The notes under the pieces: model-generated
Databases searched by the model: none
Told to the model about the DNA's origin: nothing
The model's input: the letters and a program-made list of their open reading frames with translations, nothing else
Translations under genes and position numbers: made by a program
Shown here: piece by piece, positions 1 through 6,486 of the stretch
Position numbering within the stretch: position 1 is the stretch's first letter
Layout of the letters: each line of letters begins with the position of its first letter
From: AM-1111 sp046302135
Lineage (GTDB): Bacteria; Bacteroidota; Bacteroidia; B-17B0; Aurantibacillaceae
Direction: 5' to 3'
Length of the DNA: 6,959 nt
Assembly: GCA_046302135.1 (NCBI GenBank)
Contig: JBKCIQ010000072.1
Span: forward strand, 1-6,959

Positions 1-827
1 ATATTCCTAAAGCCGGCGAGAAAAAACAATTGCTTGATCTCAGCCTGAAAAATGCCGAACAGTTTAAAAAAGAAAAAGAAAAACAATCTGAATTAGTTGA
101 TCCGGAAAGACACAGCAAACGCATACTTGCAACAATGAAAAAAGATTTGCATTTAACTGATGAACCGAGTCACATTGAGTGTTTTGATAATTCAAATATT
201 CAAGGAGAATTTGCTGTGAGTGCTATGACAGTTTTTAAGAATGGAAAGCCCAGTAAAAAAGATTACAGGCATTTTAATGTCAAAACAGTAGTGGGTCCTG
301 ATGATTTTGCAACAATGGAAGAGGTTGTTTATCGCAGATACAAAAGAGTAATAGAGGAGTCAGAGCCTATGCCGCAATTGATTGTTATAGATGGAGGTAA
401 AGGACAACTCGGTGCCGCAATAAAGGCACTTGAACAACTTGATCTAGTTGGTAAAGTTGCAGTGATAGGTATCGCAAAGCGTTTGGAAGAAATTTATTTT
501 CCAGGTGATTCAGTGCCGATTTACCTAAACAAAAAATCAGAAACATTACGCATAATTCAGCACATTAGAGATGAAGCACACCGATTCGGCATAACGCATC
601 ACAGAAAAAAAAGAGGCAAGGCATTGATCAAAACAGAGCTGAACAACATTAAAGGAATCAGCAACAAAACTTCTGAAAAACTTTTAGCTGAATATAAATC
701 GGTCACTGCAATTAAAGAAAAAAGCGTGGATGAAATTGCTAAAATAATTGGAAGGAGTAAAGCCATAATGGTATTTGAATACTTCACACAACAAAAACAA
801 TCCTCAGATGAAAAAGATATTTTGTAA
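1..827 (+). CDS. uvrC: UvrC, excinuclease ABC subunit C (C-terminal part; 5' end beyond window)
   Basis: UvrC makes both incisions around a DNA lesion during UvrABC nucleotide excision repair in the cytoplasm. The frame is open from base 3 to the TAA at 825-827, so about 275 of roughly 600 residues are present. The GIY-YIG nuclease and most or all of the UvrB-binding region lie off the left edge. Visible here is the RNase H-like 5'-incision nuclease: Asp at 186-188 in the FDNSN motif, Asp in the GPDDF motif near 303, Asp at 390-392 in IVIDGGKGQL, and His at 579-581 in RDEAHRFG. Their spacing fits the catalytic Asp/Asp/Asp/His set known from the family. A tandem helix-hairpin-helix DNA-binding region follows (about 640-785, around LNNIKGIS). 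The first in-frame start-like codon (TTG at 30) is internal and is not the real start. The next gene begins 18 bases after the stop. Identification is near certain. Confidence 0.97.
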   Translation, partial: IPKAGEKKQLLDLSLKNAEQFKKEKEKQSELVDPERHSKRILATMKKDLHLTDEPSHIECFDNSNIQGEFAVSAMTVFKNGKPSKKDYRHFNVKTVVGPDDFATMEEVVYRRYKRVIEESEPMPQLIVIDGGKGQLGAAIKALEQLDLVGKVAVIGIAKRLEEIYFPGDSVPIYLNKKSETLRIIQHIRDEAHRFGITHHRKKRGKALIKTELNNIKGISNKTSEKLLAEYKSVTAIKEKSVDEIAKIIGRSKAIMVFEYFTQQKQSSDEKDIL

Positions 828-832
828 ATTTG
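825..832 (+). promoter_or_regulatory. Candidate Bacteroidota -7 box (TAAATTTG)
   Basis: The sequence matches the TAnnTTTG -7 consensus of Bacteroidota sigma-A promoters and overlaps the uvrC stop codon. It ends 13 bases before the ATG at 846, leaving a very short leader. I see no clear TTG-type -33 element at the usual spacing, so this is a half-match. It could let the following gene be transcribed separately from uvrC. Confidence 0.4.
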
Positions 833-845
833 ATAAAACTGAATT

Positions 846-1364
846 ATGTACTCAAAAGATATAAGATATTTCATCTTTTTAATTACGCTAATAAACTTTT
901 CTCTTTTAAATGCGCAAAAGAATAAAAAAGAGAAAGAAGAACCGAAATTAGTTTTTGACATTAATGCCGCGATTTCTGTGGAAGGTAAGGAAACAGGAAA
1001 CTATAGCATTGCTATGCACCACGCAGGAAAGACGACGGACTCTAATTTTGTGAAAAATTCAAACGTTTTTACTCTAGAATTAAATAGAAACGATGTTTAT
1101 ACTTTGTCTTTTTACAAAACGGGGTTTGACACCAAATACATTATGATTGATACCCATGTTCCGAAAGGAAAAGCAAAACAAGAATATTATGAACTAGCGT
1201 TCACAGTGGAAATGCACCCAGAACACGGTATGCAAAAAGAAGAGTATAAAGATCATCCGGTTGCAATTATGAAATATTATTCAAAAAAGGATGATTTTGA
1301 TTATAGCACCAAATACCATGAAGAGATTAGTCATAAGGAGAAAAAGAACCGTGGTAAAAAATAG
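846..1364 (+). CDS. Small secreted protein of unknown function, beta-rich
   Basis: I do not recognise a named family. The 172-residue product starts with a signal peptide: a short charged start, a hydrophobic stretch at about residues 8-21, and a likely cleavage after Asn-Ala at 22-23, leaving Gln as the new N-terminus, a common Bacteroidota pattern. A Lys/Glu-rich stretch (24-34) follows. Residues about 35-125 alternate hydrophobic and polar residues, suggesting a beta-sandwich. The pattern YTLSFYKTGFDTKYIMIDT resembles the carboxypeptidase-regulatory-like or CNA-B type repeats common in secreted Bacteroidota proteins; that resemblance is inference. The C-terminus (about 145-172) is highly charged and basic. 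There is no lipobox and no sorting domain, so a periplasmic location is most likely. The ATG at 846 is chosen because it gives an intact signal peptide. It lies 18 bases after uvrC and 40 before the glycosyltransferase, but nothing ties it to DNA repair. Confidence 0.85.
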   Translation: MYSKDIRYFIFLITLINFSLLNAQKNKKEKEEPKLVFDINAAISVEGKETGNYSIAMHHAGKTTDSNFVKNSNVFTLELNRNDVYTLSFYKTGFDTKYIMIDTHVPKGKAKQEYYELAFTVEMHPEHGMQKEEYKDHPVAIMKYYSKKDDFDYSTKYHEEISHKEKKNRGKK

Positions 1365-1374
1365 TACTACTGAA

Positions 1375-1399
1375 ATTAATAACGCATTCCGTTAGTAAT
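1375..1399 (+). promoter_or_regulatory. Hairpin directly upstream of the glycosyltransferase start codon
   Basis: Arms ATTAATAACG (1375-1384) and CGTTAGTAAT (1390-1399) pair over 10 positions with one A-G mismatch, around the 5-base loop CATTC. Three T residues follow, and the ATG comes at 1405. The hairpin fills most of the 40-base gap between the secreted protein gene and the glycosyltransferase. It could be a weak terminator or attenuator, or a structure that limits ribosome access. Which of these, if any, cannot be told from sequence alone. Confidence 0.45.
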
Positions 1400-1404
1400 T
1401 TGCT

Positions 1405-2448
1405 ATGAATAAAAAAGTACTGGTAGCACCGCTGGACTGGGGGTTGGGGCACGCTACAAGGTGCATACCTGTAATACGGGAGTTAATACAACAAAATTTT
1501 CAAGTCATTTTGGGAACAACTGCAATTACGGGAGAAATACTTTCCGCAGAATTTCCATACCTGGAAACCATAGAGCTGATTCCTTATAATATTCAATATT
1601 CTGAAGTATGGCCAGTTTGGTGGACGGTTTTAACTGATTACAAGCGATTGACGGAATTAACCCGGTATGAGCAGGAAAAAATGAAAGAACTTATAAAACA
1701 GCATAAGATTGAAATCATTGTAAGTGATAATCGATACGGATGTTTTTCGAACGAAACAAAAAATGTCTTTATTACTCATCAGTTAAAAATAAAAAGTCCT
1801 CTGTTTGAAAATAAAGCAAATCATATTATCAGCGAACAACTTAAACCTTTCGATGAGATATGGATACCGGATAATGAAGACAAGGAAGATAATTTATCTG
1901 GAGAGTTGTCTCATGCAAAATCTGAGGACCTTAAAGTAAAATATTTAGGAGCTTTATCCAGATTTTCTGACTCAAGTTCAGACGAAGGAAAAGAATTTGA
2001 TGTTTGCTTTCTATTATCGGGAGCAGAACCTAAGCGCACTCAATTTGAAAGTGAATGTATAAACTATATCAATTCCACAAATAAAAAAATTGCAATTGTA
2101 AGGGGCACAAAAAATAAATTAAGTGAATCAATCAGAAATAATAATTGCATTGTAAAAGATTTTCCTGGAACTAAAGAATTGCATGAGCTTATCACTTCAA
2201 GTAAAAAGGTAGTCTGCAGAAGTGGGTATTCTTCAATTATGGATCTTGCTTTACTGAACACACCTGCGTATTTTATTCCTACACCAGGACAAACAGAACA
2301 GGAATACCTTGCTAATTACCTTGATGGAAAATTTGGATTCAAAAAAATTTCATCAGTTAAAGAAATTGAAAATTTTAATGATACAGAACATCATTCAAAA
2401 TTCATCAATCAAATTAAACTAAAGGAAGTTATTTCGAGCCTGGCTTAA
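1405..2448 (+). CDS. GT-B fold glycosyltransferase, MurG/GT28-like
   Basis: Predicted 347-residue cytosolic or membrane-associated enzyme that would transfer a sugar from a nucleotide-sugar donor. The acceptor is unknown. The N-terminal Rossmann half opens with a beta strand and the glycine-rich loop GLGHATR (13-19), typical of MurG-like and MGDG-synthase-like GT-B enzymes. SDNRYG (107-112) and a following FITHQL strand complete the acceptor domain. The C-terminal half starts near FLLSGAEPKRTQFE (202-215). It carries the donor-binding signature in RSGYSSIMD (272-280) and PTPGQTEQEYLANYL (292-306), equivalent to the GGxxT...EA.......P....QE region of MurG. Similar proteins are, as I recall, common single genes in Bacteroidota, often annotated only as glycosyltransferase or compared with the MJ1255 family. 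It is not MurG itself: it is not in a cell-wall cluster and lacks the canonical MurG loops. No signal peptide or membrane segment is seen. The ATG at 1405 is right at the first conserved strand. Confidence 0.85.
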   Translation: MNKKVLVAPLDWGLGHATRCIPVIRELIQQNFQVILGTTAITGEILSAEFPYLETIELIPYNIQYSEVWPVWWTVLTDYKRLTELTRYEQEKMKELIKQHKIEIIVSDNRYGCFSNETKNVFITHQLKIKSPLFENKANHIISEQLKPFDEIWIPDNEDKEDNLSGELSHAKSEDLKVKYLGALSRFSDSSSDEGKEFDVCFLLSGAEPKRTQFESECINYINSTNKKIAIVRGTKNKLSESIRNNNCIVKDFPGTKELHELITSSKKVVCRSGYSSIMDLALLNTPAYFIPTPGQTEQEYLANYLDGKFGFKKISSVKEIENFNDTEHHSKFINQIKLKEVISSLA

Positions 2449-2462
2449 AGTATTTACTTTAA
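2445..2462. promoter_or_regulatory. Operator-like dyad, 8-base arms with 2-base spacer
   Basis: TTAAAGTA (2445-2452) and TACTTTAA (2455-2462) are perfect inverted repeats around TT. The site overlaps the TAA stop of the glycosyltransferase gene (2446-2448). It lies across the expected -33 region of the promoter-like box at 2476-2483. The 2-base spacer is too tight for a good RNA hairpin, so a dimeric regulator's binding site is more plausible. In AT-rich DNA such dyads also arise by chance. Confidence 0.4.
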
Positions 2463-2475
2463 ACTTAGGAATTTG

Positions 2476-2483
2476 TATTTTTG
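2476..2483 (+). promoter_or_regulatory. Candidate Bacteroidota -7 box (TATTTTTG)
   Basis: The octamer is a perfect TAnnTTTG match, and the ATG of the next gene follows 19 bases after it. A weak -33 candidate, TTTA at 2453-2456, sits 19 bases upstream, within the normal spacing range. The same octamer occurs on the other strand before the large surface-protein gene, supporting its use as the local promoter motif. Confidence 0.6.
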
Positions 2484-2502
2484 CAGATTATAAAATATTA
2501 TT

Positions 2503-3027
2503 ATGCGCATTACATTATTAGTCTTTGTTGTACTATGTTTCGGGCAATTTAAATCACAAAGCAGAGCAGAGAAAATTGCTTCTGCAAAAAAGATGTACAC
2601 AGAAATAACTGAGTTGGAAAAAAATAAAAATGCAGAGAACTGCAAAAATATCTCCACTGAAACCTCAACTCCGGGCAACGATTCATTACAAGTTCAAGTT
2701 GCCGAATTTTGTGAGTTAACAAAAGGATATTCAGTTTATAAAGCAAACCTCACAGATAAAAAGGTTACTAAGCGTTATGAAATTTATTTAAACAATAATG
2801 TGATTTTTTATGTTGTTACGAATGAAAAATCGGGTAAATGCGAAGAAGAAGACTATGTTTATTACGATAGTAAAGGAAGTATTATTAAACTATTGATAAA
2901 GTCAAATAATTGTGATGGAAGTGCGCCAAGTAAAAATTCTGAAGCAAAAGATTTCAACAAAGTTAAAAGCTCTGCAGACGACATCAAAGCAAGTTTCAGT
3001 AAAATTCAAAATGCTTTAAAAAAGTAA
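2503..3027 (+). CDS. Small secreted protein of unknown function with four cysteines
   Basis: I do not recognise a family. The 174-residue product begins with an N-terminal signal peptide: Met-Arg, a hydrophobic core at about residues 3-14, and probable cleavage near Ser-Gln at 18-19. Residues 21-50 look helical and charged (many Lys and Glu), and about 75-135 look like beta strands, including RYEIYLNNNVIFYVV and EDYVYYDSKGSIIKLLI. The C-terminal 30 residues are again helical and Lys-rich. The mature part has four Cys (47, 70, 113, 137), which could form two disulfides in the periplasm. There is no lipobox, transmembrane segment or sorting domain. The ATG at 2503 gives an intact signal peptide and sits 19 bases after a perfect TAnnTTTG box, so it probably has its own promoter. 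It lies 54 bases after the glycosyltransferase and 38 before tadA; no functional link can be argued. Confidence 0.85.
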   Translation: MRITLLVFVVLCFGQFKSQSRAEKIASAKKMYTEITELEKNKNAENCKNISTETSTPGNDSLQVQVAEFCELTKGYSVYKANLTDKKVTKRYEIYLNNNVIFYVVTNEKSGKCEEEDYVYYDSKGSIIKLLIKSNNCDGSAPSKNSEAKDFNKVKSSADDIKASFSKIQNALKK

Positions 3028-3053
3028 ATTTTACATCAAGCTTTTAAATTATT

Positions 3054-3061
3054 TAAATTTA
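3054..3061 (+). promoter_or_regulatory. Weak -7-like box upstream of tadA (TAAATTTA)
   Basis: This has one mismatch (final A instead of G) to TAnnTTTG, in an AT-rich stretch between the secreted-protein gene and tadA. It lies only 4 bases before the TTG start at 3066. If it is a real promoter, translation would more likely begin at the ATG at 3090. Otherwise tadA is probably read from the promoter at 2476-2483. Confidence 0.2.
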
Positions 3062-3065
3062 GGCA

Positions 3066-3506
3066 TTGAACGAGGTTGATGAAAAATACATGCGTGAGGC
3101 ACTGAAAGAAGCGCAGTACGCTTTTGATAAAGATGAAGTTCCTGTTGGAGCTGTTGTTGTATGTCAGGACAGAATAATTGCTCGTGCGCATAACCTCACC
3201 GAATTACTTACTGACGTAACTGCGCACGCGGAGATGCAAGCTATTACTGCGGCGGCTAGTGCGATAGGAGGAAAATACCTGAATGAATGTACACTTTATG
3301 TTACCCTGGAACCTTGCGTAATGTGTGCGGGTGCGATTGGTTGGGCACAAATTTCAACCGTAGTGTATGGGGCAAGTGATGAAAAAAAAGGATTCGGTCT
3401 TATGAACAATAGAATAATGCATCCAAAGACTACATTAAGAGGGGGAATTCTGAGAGAAGATTGCGGAAGATTACTCAAAGAATTTTTTCAGAAAAAAAGA
3501 AATTAG
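3066..3506 (+). CDS. tadA: tRNA-specific adenosine deaminase TadA
   Basis: TadA converts the wobble adenosine (A34) of tRNA-Arg(ACG) to inosine, letting one tRNA read several arginine codons. It belongs to the zinc-dependent cytidine/deoxycytidylate deaminase fold. Visible are the zinc ligand and catalytic pair His54-Ala-Glu56 (TAHAEMQA) and the second zinc site PCVMC with Cys84 and Cys87. The strand DEVPVGAVVV (about 23-32) and the RIMHPKTTLRGGIL region (about 117-131) are as expected for TadA rather than a guanine or cytosine deaminase. Length (146 residues) is normal. The start is uncertain. TTG at 3066 gives an N-terminal helix of the usual length (MNEVDEKYMREALKEA), so I prefer it. ATG at 3090 would remove eight residues and leave MREALKEA. 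No strong ribosome-binding site distinguishes them. It is the last + strand gene and converges with the large gene at 3691-6462. Confidence 0.95.
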   Translation: MNEVDEKYMREALKEAQYAFDKDEVPVGAVVVCQDRIIARAHNLTELLTDVTAHAEMQAITAAASAIGGKYLNECTLYVTLEPCVMCAGAIGWAQISTVVYGASDEKKGFGLMNNRIMHPKTTLRGGILREDCGRLLKEFFQKKRN

Positions 3507-3515
3507 AGAGTTTAA

Positions 3516-3572
3516 ATCTTCAATATTGAGTTTACATTTTAATAACAAATACCATTTTAATTTGTTGAAGAT
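3516..3572. terminator. Inverted repeat in the convergent intergenic region, possible terminator
   Basis: ATCTTCAA (3516-3523) is the perfect inverse of TTGAAGAT (3565-3572). Nested inside is AACAAAT (3544-3550) against ATTTGTT (3560-3566) with a 9-base loop. The two stems share bases 3565-3566, so they compete. The position, just past the tadA stop, suits a terminator, but there is no T-run after the stem, so the assignment is tentative. Confidence 0.3.
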
Positions 3573-3581
3573 GGAAACTTG

Positions 3582-3623
3582 CCGAAGGGTACAATGAGCC
3601 AACCGAAGTATACACTGAACTTG
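3582..3623. repeat. Degenerate 21-base tandem repeat (two units)
   Basis: Units 3582-3602 and 3603-3623 match at about 14 of 21 positions, both starting CCGAAG and sharing TACA and TGA in register. The unit resembles the CACTGA...CGAAGTG intergenic palindromes that I recall being dispersed through many Bacteroidota genomes, so it may be a decayed copy. TGCCGAAGG at 3580-3588 also occurs inverted at 6525-6533. Confidence 0.4.
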
Positions 3624-3634
3624 CTAGGGTTGCG

Positions 3635-3679
3635 CCCTGAGTCCGCTGATGCGGACCGCTGATGCGGACCGTCGAAGGG
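3635..3679. repeat. GC-rich two-stem palindromic repeat, copy A
   Basis: The outer arms are CCCTGAG (3635-3641) and TCGAAGGG (3672-3679), pairing as CCCT/AGGG. Inside are two stem-loops: GTCCGC-TGAT-GCGGAC (3641-3656) and CCGC-TGAT-GCGG (3656-3667). The 13-base unit CCGCTGATGCGGA is exactly duplicated in tandem (3643-3655, 3656-3668). The element ends 11 bases past the 3' end of the surface-protein gene, so it may also act as its terminator. A related copy lies at 6794-6835. It resembles REP-like intergenic elements of Bacteroidota. Confidence 0.7.
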
Positions 3680-3690
3680 TGACCCAAATA

Positions 3691-6462
3691 CTACTCCTTA
3701 ATACAACGAACAGACATTCCGTTTGCACGATTATTAGATGCATTACCTGCACTACTACTATTAAAAACTAAGTAGGTAGCGCCTAAAGATGCAATTGTCC
3801 TACTCCAATAGTAACCACTGGAACCAACATTAGTTAAAGTACCCGAACTAAAATTACGGTATCCTGCAACAGTCCATTTTAATGGGGAATTAAAAGCACC
3901 TGAACTATTGTAGGTATTCCAACTTGGTCTTTCCTGAGCATCAAGCTCAGCATCTGTTGGCAATCGGTAACCGCTAGGGCACGGGTTGTTTATGCCATTA
4001 ATACCTTGCCACAAATTGCTATTTTGGGGACTTCTCCAATCGTTTGGCGAAGAAGATGTCAAAATAAAATTTCCGTTAGACGGTTGGTCGTTGCTGCTTA
4101 AGGTTGTGTTAGTGGGTGATGTTCTGCACTGGTGTCCATCACTTCTTCTACCCCATTGGTATAAATCTCCATATGCGTTAACGTCTATACTACTTGTCGC
4201 AACTTGTGAAGCTCCCAAATTTCTATCCATCCAGGTTTTACCGGTGTTTGGATTGGTTACATCTACAATTGCTGTTGGGCCGTTGCAAAACACTGAACCG
4301 GCGGGGTAGCCTGGTGAAACATTTACCGTAAAAGTACAACCTTGCCCTCCAACAGCAATAGCAAAACTTGCTGTACCACTACCGCTTGGCGTACCGGTAA
4401 TAGAGTAGGTTAAACTTCCAGAACCACTTGCCAATAAACCTTGCGTTAAACTTGCAGTTAAGCCTGTAATCCCTGATGATGCTAAATTTTGGGAAGAATA
4501 ATATCCTCCATTACCACCCGTGTAAGGAACAGTTACAGTAACACCACTTGCGGTACTATTCGCATACAAATTTCCTGTAGTTGTTGCACCTCCGCAATTG
4601 ATGGCGCCAACAGAACCCACCGTTTCCTTAATGCAACGAACCGAAAAGCCGCTAGCTCTGTAGTAGTTATTAATATTTGCATTACTACTATCGAAGAAGA
4701 GGCTGCGTGAATTGGTAGGGCTAACCGCACTGCTCCAATAGACGCCATAGGTACCTACCATGCCAAGCGAGCCACTACTGTTGTCGCGGCCGCCCGCCAA
4801 AGGCAATTTGAGTGGGGAGGCAAAAGCGCCAACGCTGTTTTGGCTACTCCAACCTGTATGCTCGGCAGTTAACTCCGTTTCTGTTGGTAAACGATAGCCA
4901 ATAGGGCACGGATTGTTTACTCCGTTTACCCCCTGCCATAAATTGGTGTTTTGTGGGCTTCGCCAATCGAAATTTCCTGAGTTGATTATGATAAAACTAC
5001 TATTAAGCGGTTGGTCTGTAATACTTAAAGTGCTAGTAGTTGCAGAGGTTCTACACTGGTGCCCGTCACTTCCTCTTCCCCATTGGTACAAATCTCCGTA
5101 AGAGTTGGCATCGGTACTGCTCGTGGCAACTTGCGTAGCTCCCAAATTTCTATCCATCCAGGTTTTGCCGGTGTTTGGGTTGGTTACATCTACAATTGCA
5201 GTTGGTCCGTTGCAAAATACCGAGCCTGAGGGATAAACCGCAGGCTGAACGGTTATAGTAAATGTACAACTCTGCCCGCCAACAGAAATTGTAAAACTTG
5301 CAGTACCTGAGGTTGTGGGCGTTCCTGTGATGTTGAAAGTTAAGGTGCCTGAGCCACTATTAATTACGCCAGACGTTAGTGTTGCCGTTAAGCCCGTAAC
5401 ACCGGTTGAAGAAAATGATTGTGTACTAATACAACCTCCATTACCTCCGGTGTAGGGAACGCTTACCGTTACACTGCTTGCAGATAGCCCACTAATAAGA
5501 TTACCAATTAAAATGTAATTATTACAACCAAGTGAGCCTACAGTTGCAACCTCTTTTATACAACGAACAGAACGACCGCTACCACGATTGATATTGTAAA
5601 TATTTGCGTTAGTAGAGCTAAAATCCATGCTTCTTGATGCTGTAGAATTAATTGTGCTGGTCCAATAATTTCCACCTGAACCTGCATCTACAACTAATCC
5701 TGACAAAAGATTGCGATATCCTCCTACTGAAAATTTTAATAATGCACTAAAAGCACCTGCGGAGTTATTGCTACCCCAACTTGAACGTTCAGAATTTGAT
5801 TCCGCCTCAGTAGGTAAACGATATCCTGTTGGGCAAGGATTGTTCAATCCACCCTGACCTTGCCATAAATTATTGTTTTGTGGATTTAACCAATCTAAGG
5901 GTGTGTTAGATGTGAGAATAAAATCGCCATGATTTGGTTGTTGGCTACTGCTTAATGTGGTTGTGGTAAGTGAAGTTCTACATTGATGTCCATCGCTTCT
6001 TCTACCCCATTGGTATAAATCACCATATGCATTAGCGTCAGTACTGCTAGTGGCAACCTGCGATGCACCCAAATTTCTGTCCATCCAGTTTTTGCCAGTA
6101 GTGGGGTTGGTTACATCCACTATAGCTGTTGGGACGTTGCAAAATACGGAGCCCGCAGAATACTGAGGCTGGCAATTTGGTTTGTTGGCCGCCAATTGTA
6201 CGGGAGAATAAACAGGGTTACAATTGGTATTGGTAACCATAGCGCGGTAATATTTATTACCAGAGAATAAAAATCCATAAGGGGAAAAATTTGCGCCGGG
6301 TATATTGCTCCAATTTAATGAGTCAGTAGATTCCTGCCATTGCAGGGTACCGGTGTAAGAGGGCAAACCGAGATAAACACTGTCACCAGGGCAATAGGTA
6401 AAGGTTTGAGATTGAAATTTGAGCGTTATAAAAAAGCAGAGCAATAAAAAAAGATTTTTCAT
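3691..6462 (-). CDS. Large secreted modular protein with three Fib_succ_major-type domains
   Basis: The 923-residue product is an exported surface or extracellular protein, probably adhesive or ligand-binding; its target is unknown. A signal peptide covers residues 1-19 with probable cleavage near FQSQ. An Ig/PKD-like domain follows (about 22-98; YCPGDSVYL, LQWQES, YYRAMVT). Three Fibrobacter-major-paralogous type domains lie at about 103-304, 412-613 and 721-923, each with GSVFCN, WMDRNLGA, GDLYQWGR, SDGHQCRTS, NPCPxGYRLPT, a YW motif and a final SVRCIKE. Each has four conserved Cys (108, 161, 210, 301 in the first). Two beta-rich linker modules (about 308-408 and 617-717) share VPYTGGNGG, GLTA, ITGTP and SGTASF. 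The ATG at 6460-6462 is chosen: it starts the signal peptide exactly. An upstream in-frame TTG at 6487-6489 overlaps the promoter box. There is no lipobox, anchor or recognisable type IX sorting domain; the protein ends on RCIKE. The gene is visibly less AT-rich than the + strand cluster. Confidence 0.9.
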   Translation of the reverse strand: MKNLFLLLCFFITLKFQSQTFTYCPGDSVYLGLPSYTGTLQWQESTDSLNWSNIPGANFSPYGFLFSGNKYYRAMVTNTNCNPVYSPVQLAANKPNCQPQYSAGSVFCNVPTAIVDVTNPTTGKNWMDRNLGASQVATSSTDANAYGDLYQWGRRSDGHQCRTSLTTTTLSSSQQPNHGDFILTSNTPLDWLNPQNNNLWQGQGGLNNPCPTGYRLPTEAESNSERSSWGSNNSAGAFSALLKFSVGGYRNLLSGLVVDAGSGGNYWTSTINSTASRSMDFSSTNANIYNINRGSGRSVRCIKEVATVGSLGCNNYILIGNLISGLSASSVTVSVPYTGGNGGCISTQSFSSTGVTGLTATLTSGVINSGSGTLTFNITGTPTTSGTASFTISVGGQSCTFTITVQPAVYPSGSVFCNGPTAIVDVTNPNTGKTWMDRNLGATQVATSSTDANSYGDLYQWGRGSDGHQCRTSATTSTLSITDQPLNSSFIIINSGNFDWRSPQNTNLWQGVNGVNNPCPIGYRLPTETELTAEHTGWSSQNSVGAFASPLKLPLAGGRDNSSGSLGMVGTYGVYWSSAVSPTNSRSLFFDSSNANINNYYRASGFSVRCIKETVGSVGAINCGGATTTGNLYANSTASGVTVTVPYTGGNGGYYSSQNLASSGITGLTASLTQGLLASGSGSLTYSITGTPSGSGTASFAIAVGGQGCTFTVNVSPGYPAGSVFCNGPTAIVDVTNPNTGKTWMDRNLGASQVATSSIDVNAYGDLYQWGRRSDGHQCRTSPTNTTLSSNDQPSNGNFILTSSSPNDWRSPQNSNLWQGINGINNPCPSGYRLPTDAELDAQERPSWNTYNSSGAFNSPLKWTVAGYRNFSSGTLTNVGSSGYYWSRTIASLGATYLVFNSSSAGNASNNRANGMSVRCIKE
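3694..6156 (-). repeat. Intragenic tandem repeat, 927-base period, 2.7 units
   Basis: Domain blocks begin at 6156, 5229 and 4302 (reading the - strand), each exactly 927 bases (309 codons) apart; linker modules fall at 5541-5239 and 4614-4312. The last unit lacks a linker. Units two and three are closest: over 4211-4300 against 5138-5227 I count about 8 differences in 90 bases, whereas unit one differs more. This indicates growth by duplication of a domain-plus-linker unit, the second-third duplication being the more recent or homogenised. Confidence 0.85.
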
Positions 6463-6486
6463 CTTGAAACAAATAGGATTGTCTTT

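Noticed and set aside
599..961. Antisense open frame across the end of uvrC
   Set aside because: It overlaps the well-supported uvrC and the next gene and shows no domain pattern of its own; the same holds for other frames antisense to the genes here.
1394..1400. TAATTTG as a promoter box for the glycosyltransferase
   Set aside because: It is one base short of TAnnTTTG, lies within the hairpin, and is only four bases from the ATG.
3641..3668. CRISPR array
   Set aside because: The repeat unit is 13 bases with no spacers and only two tandem copies; it is a palindromic intergenic repeat.
3986..5101. Short + strand and alternative - strand frames within the large gene
   Set aside because: They recur in register with the 927-base repeats and are by-products of the repetitive coding sequence, not genes.
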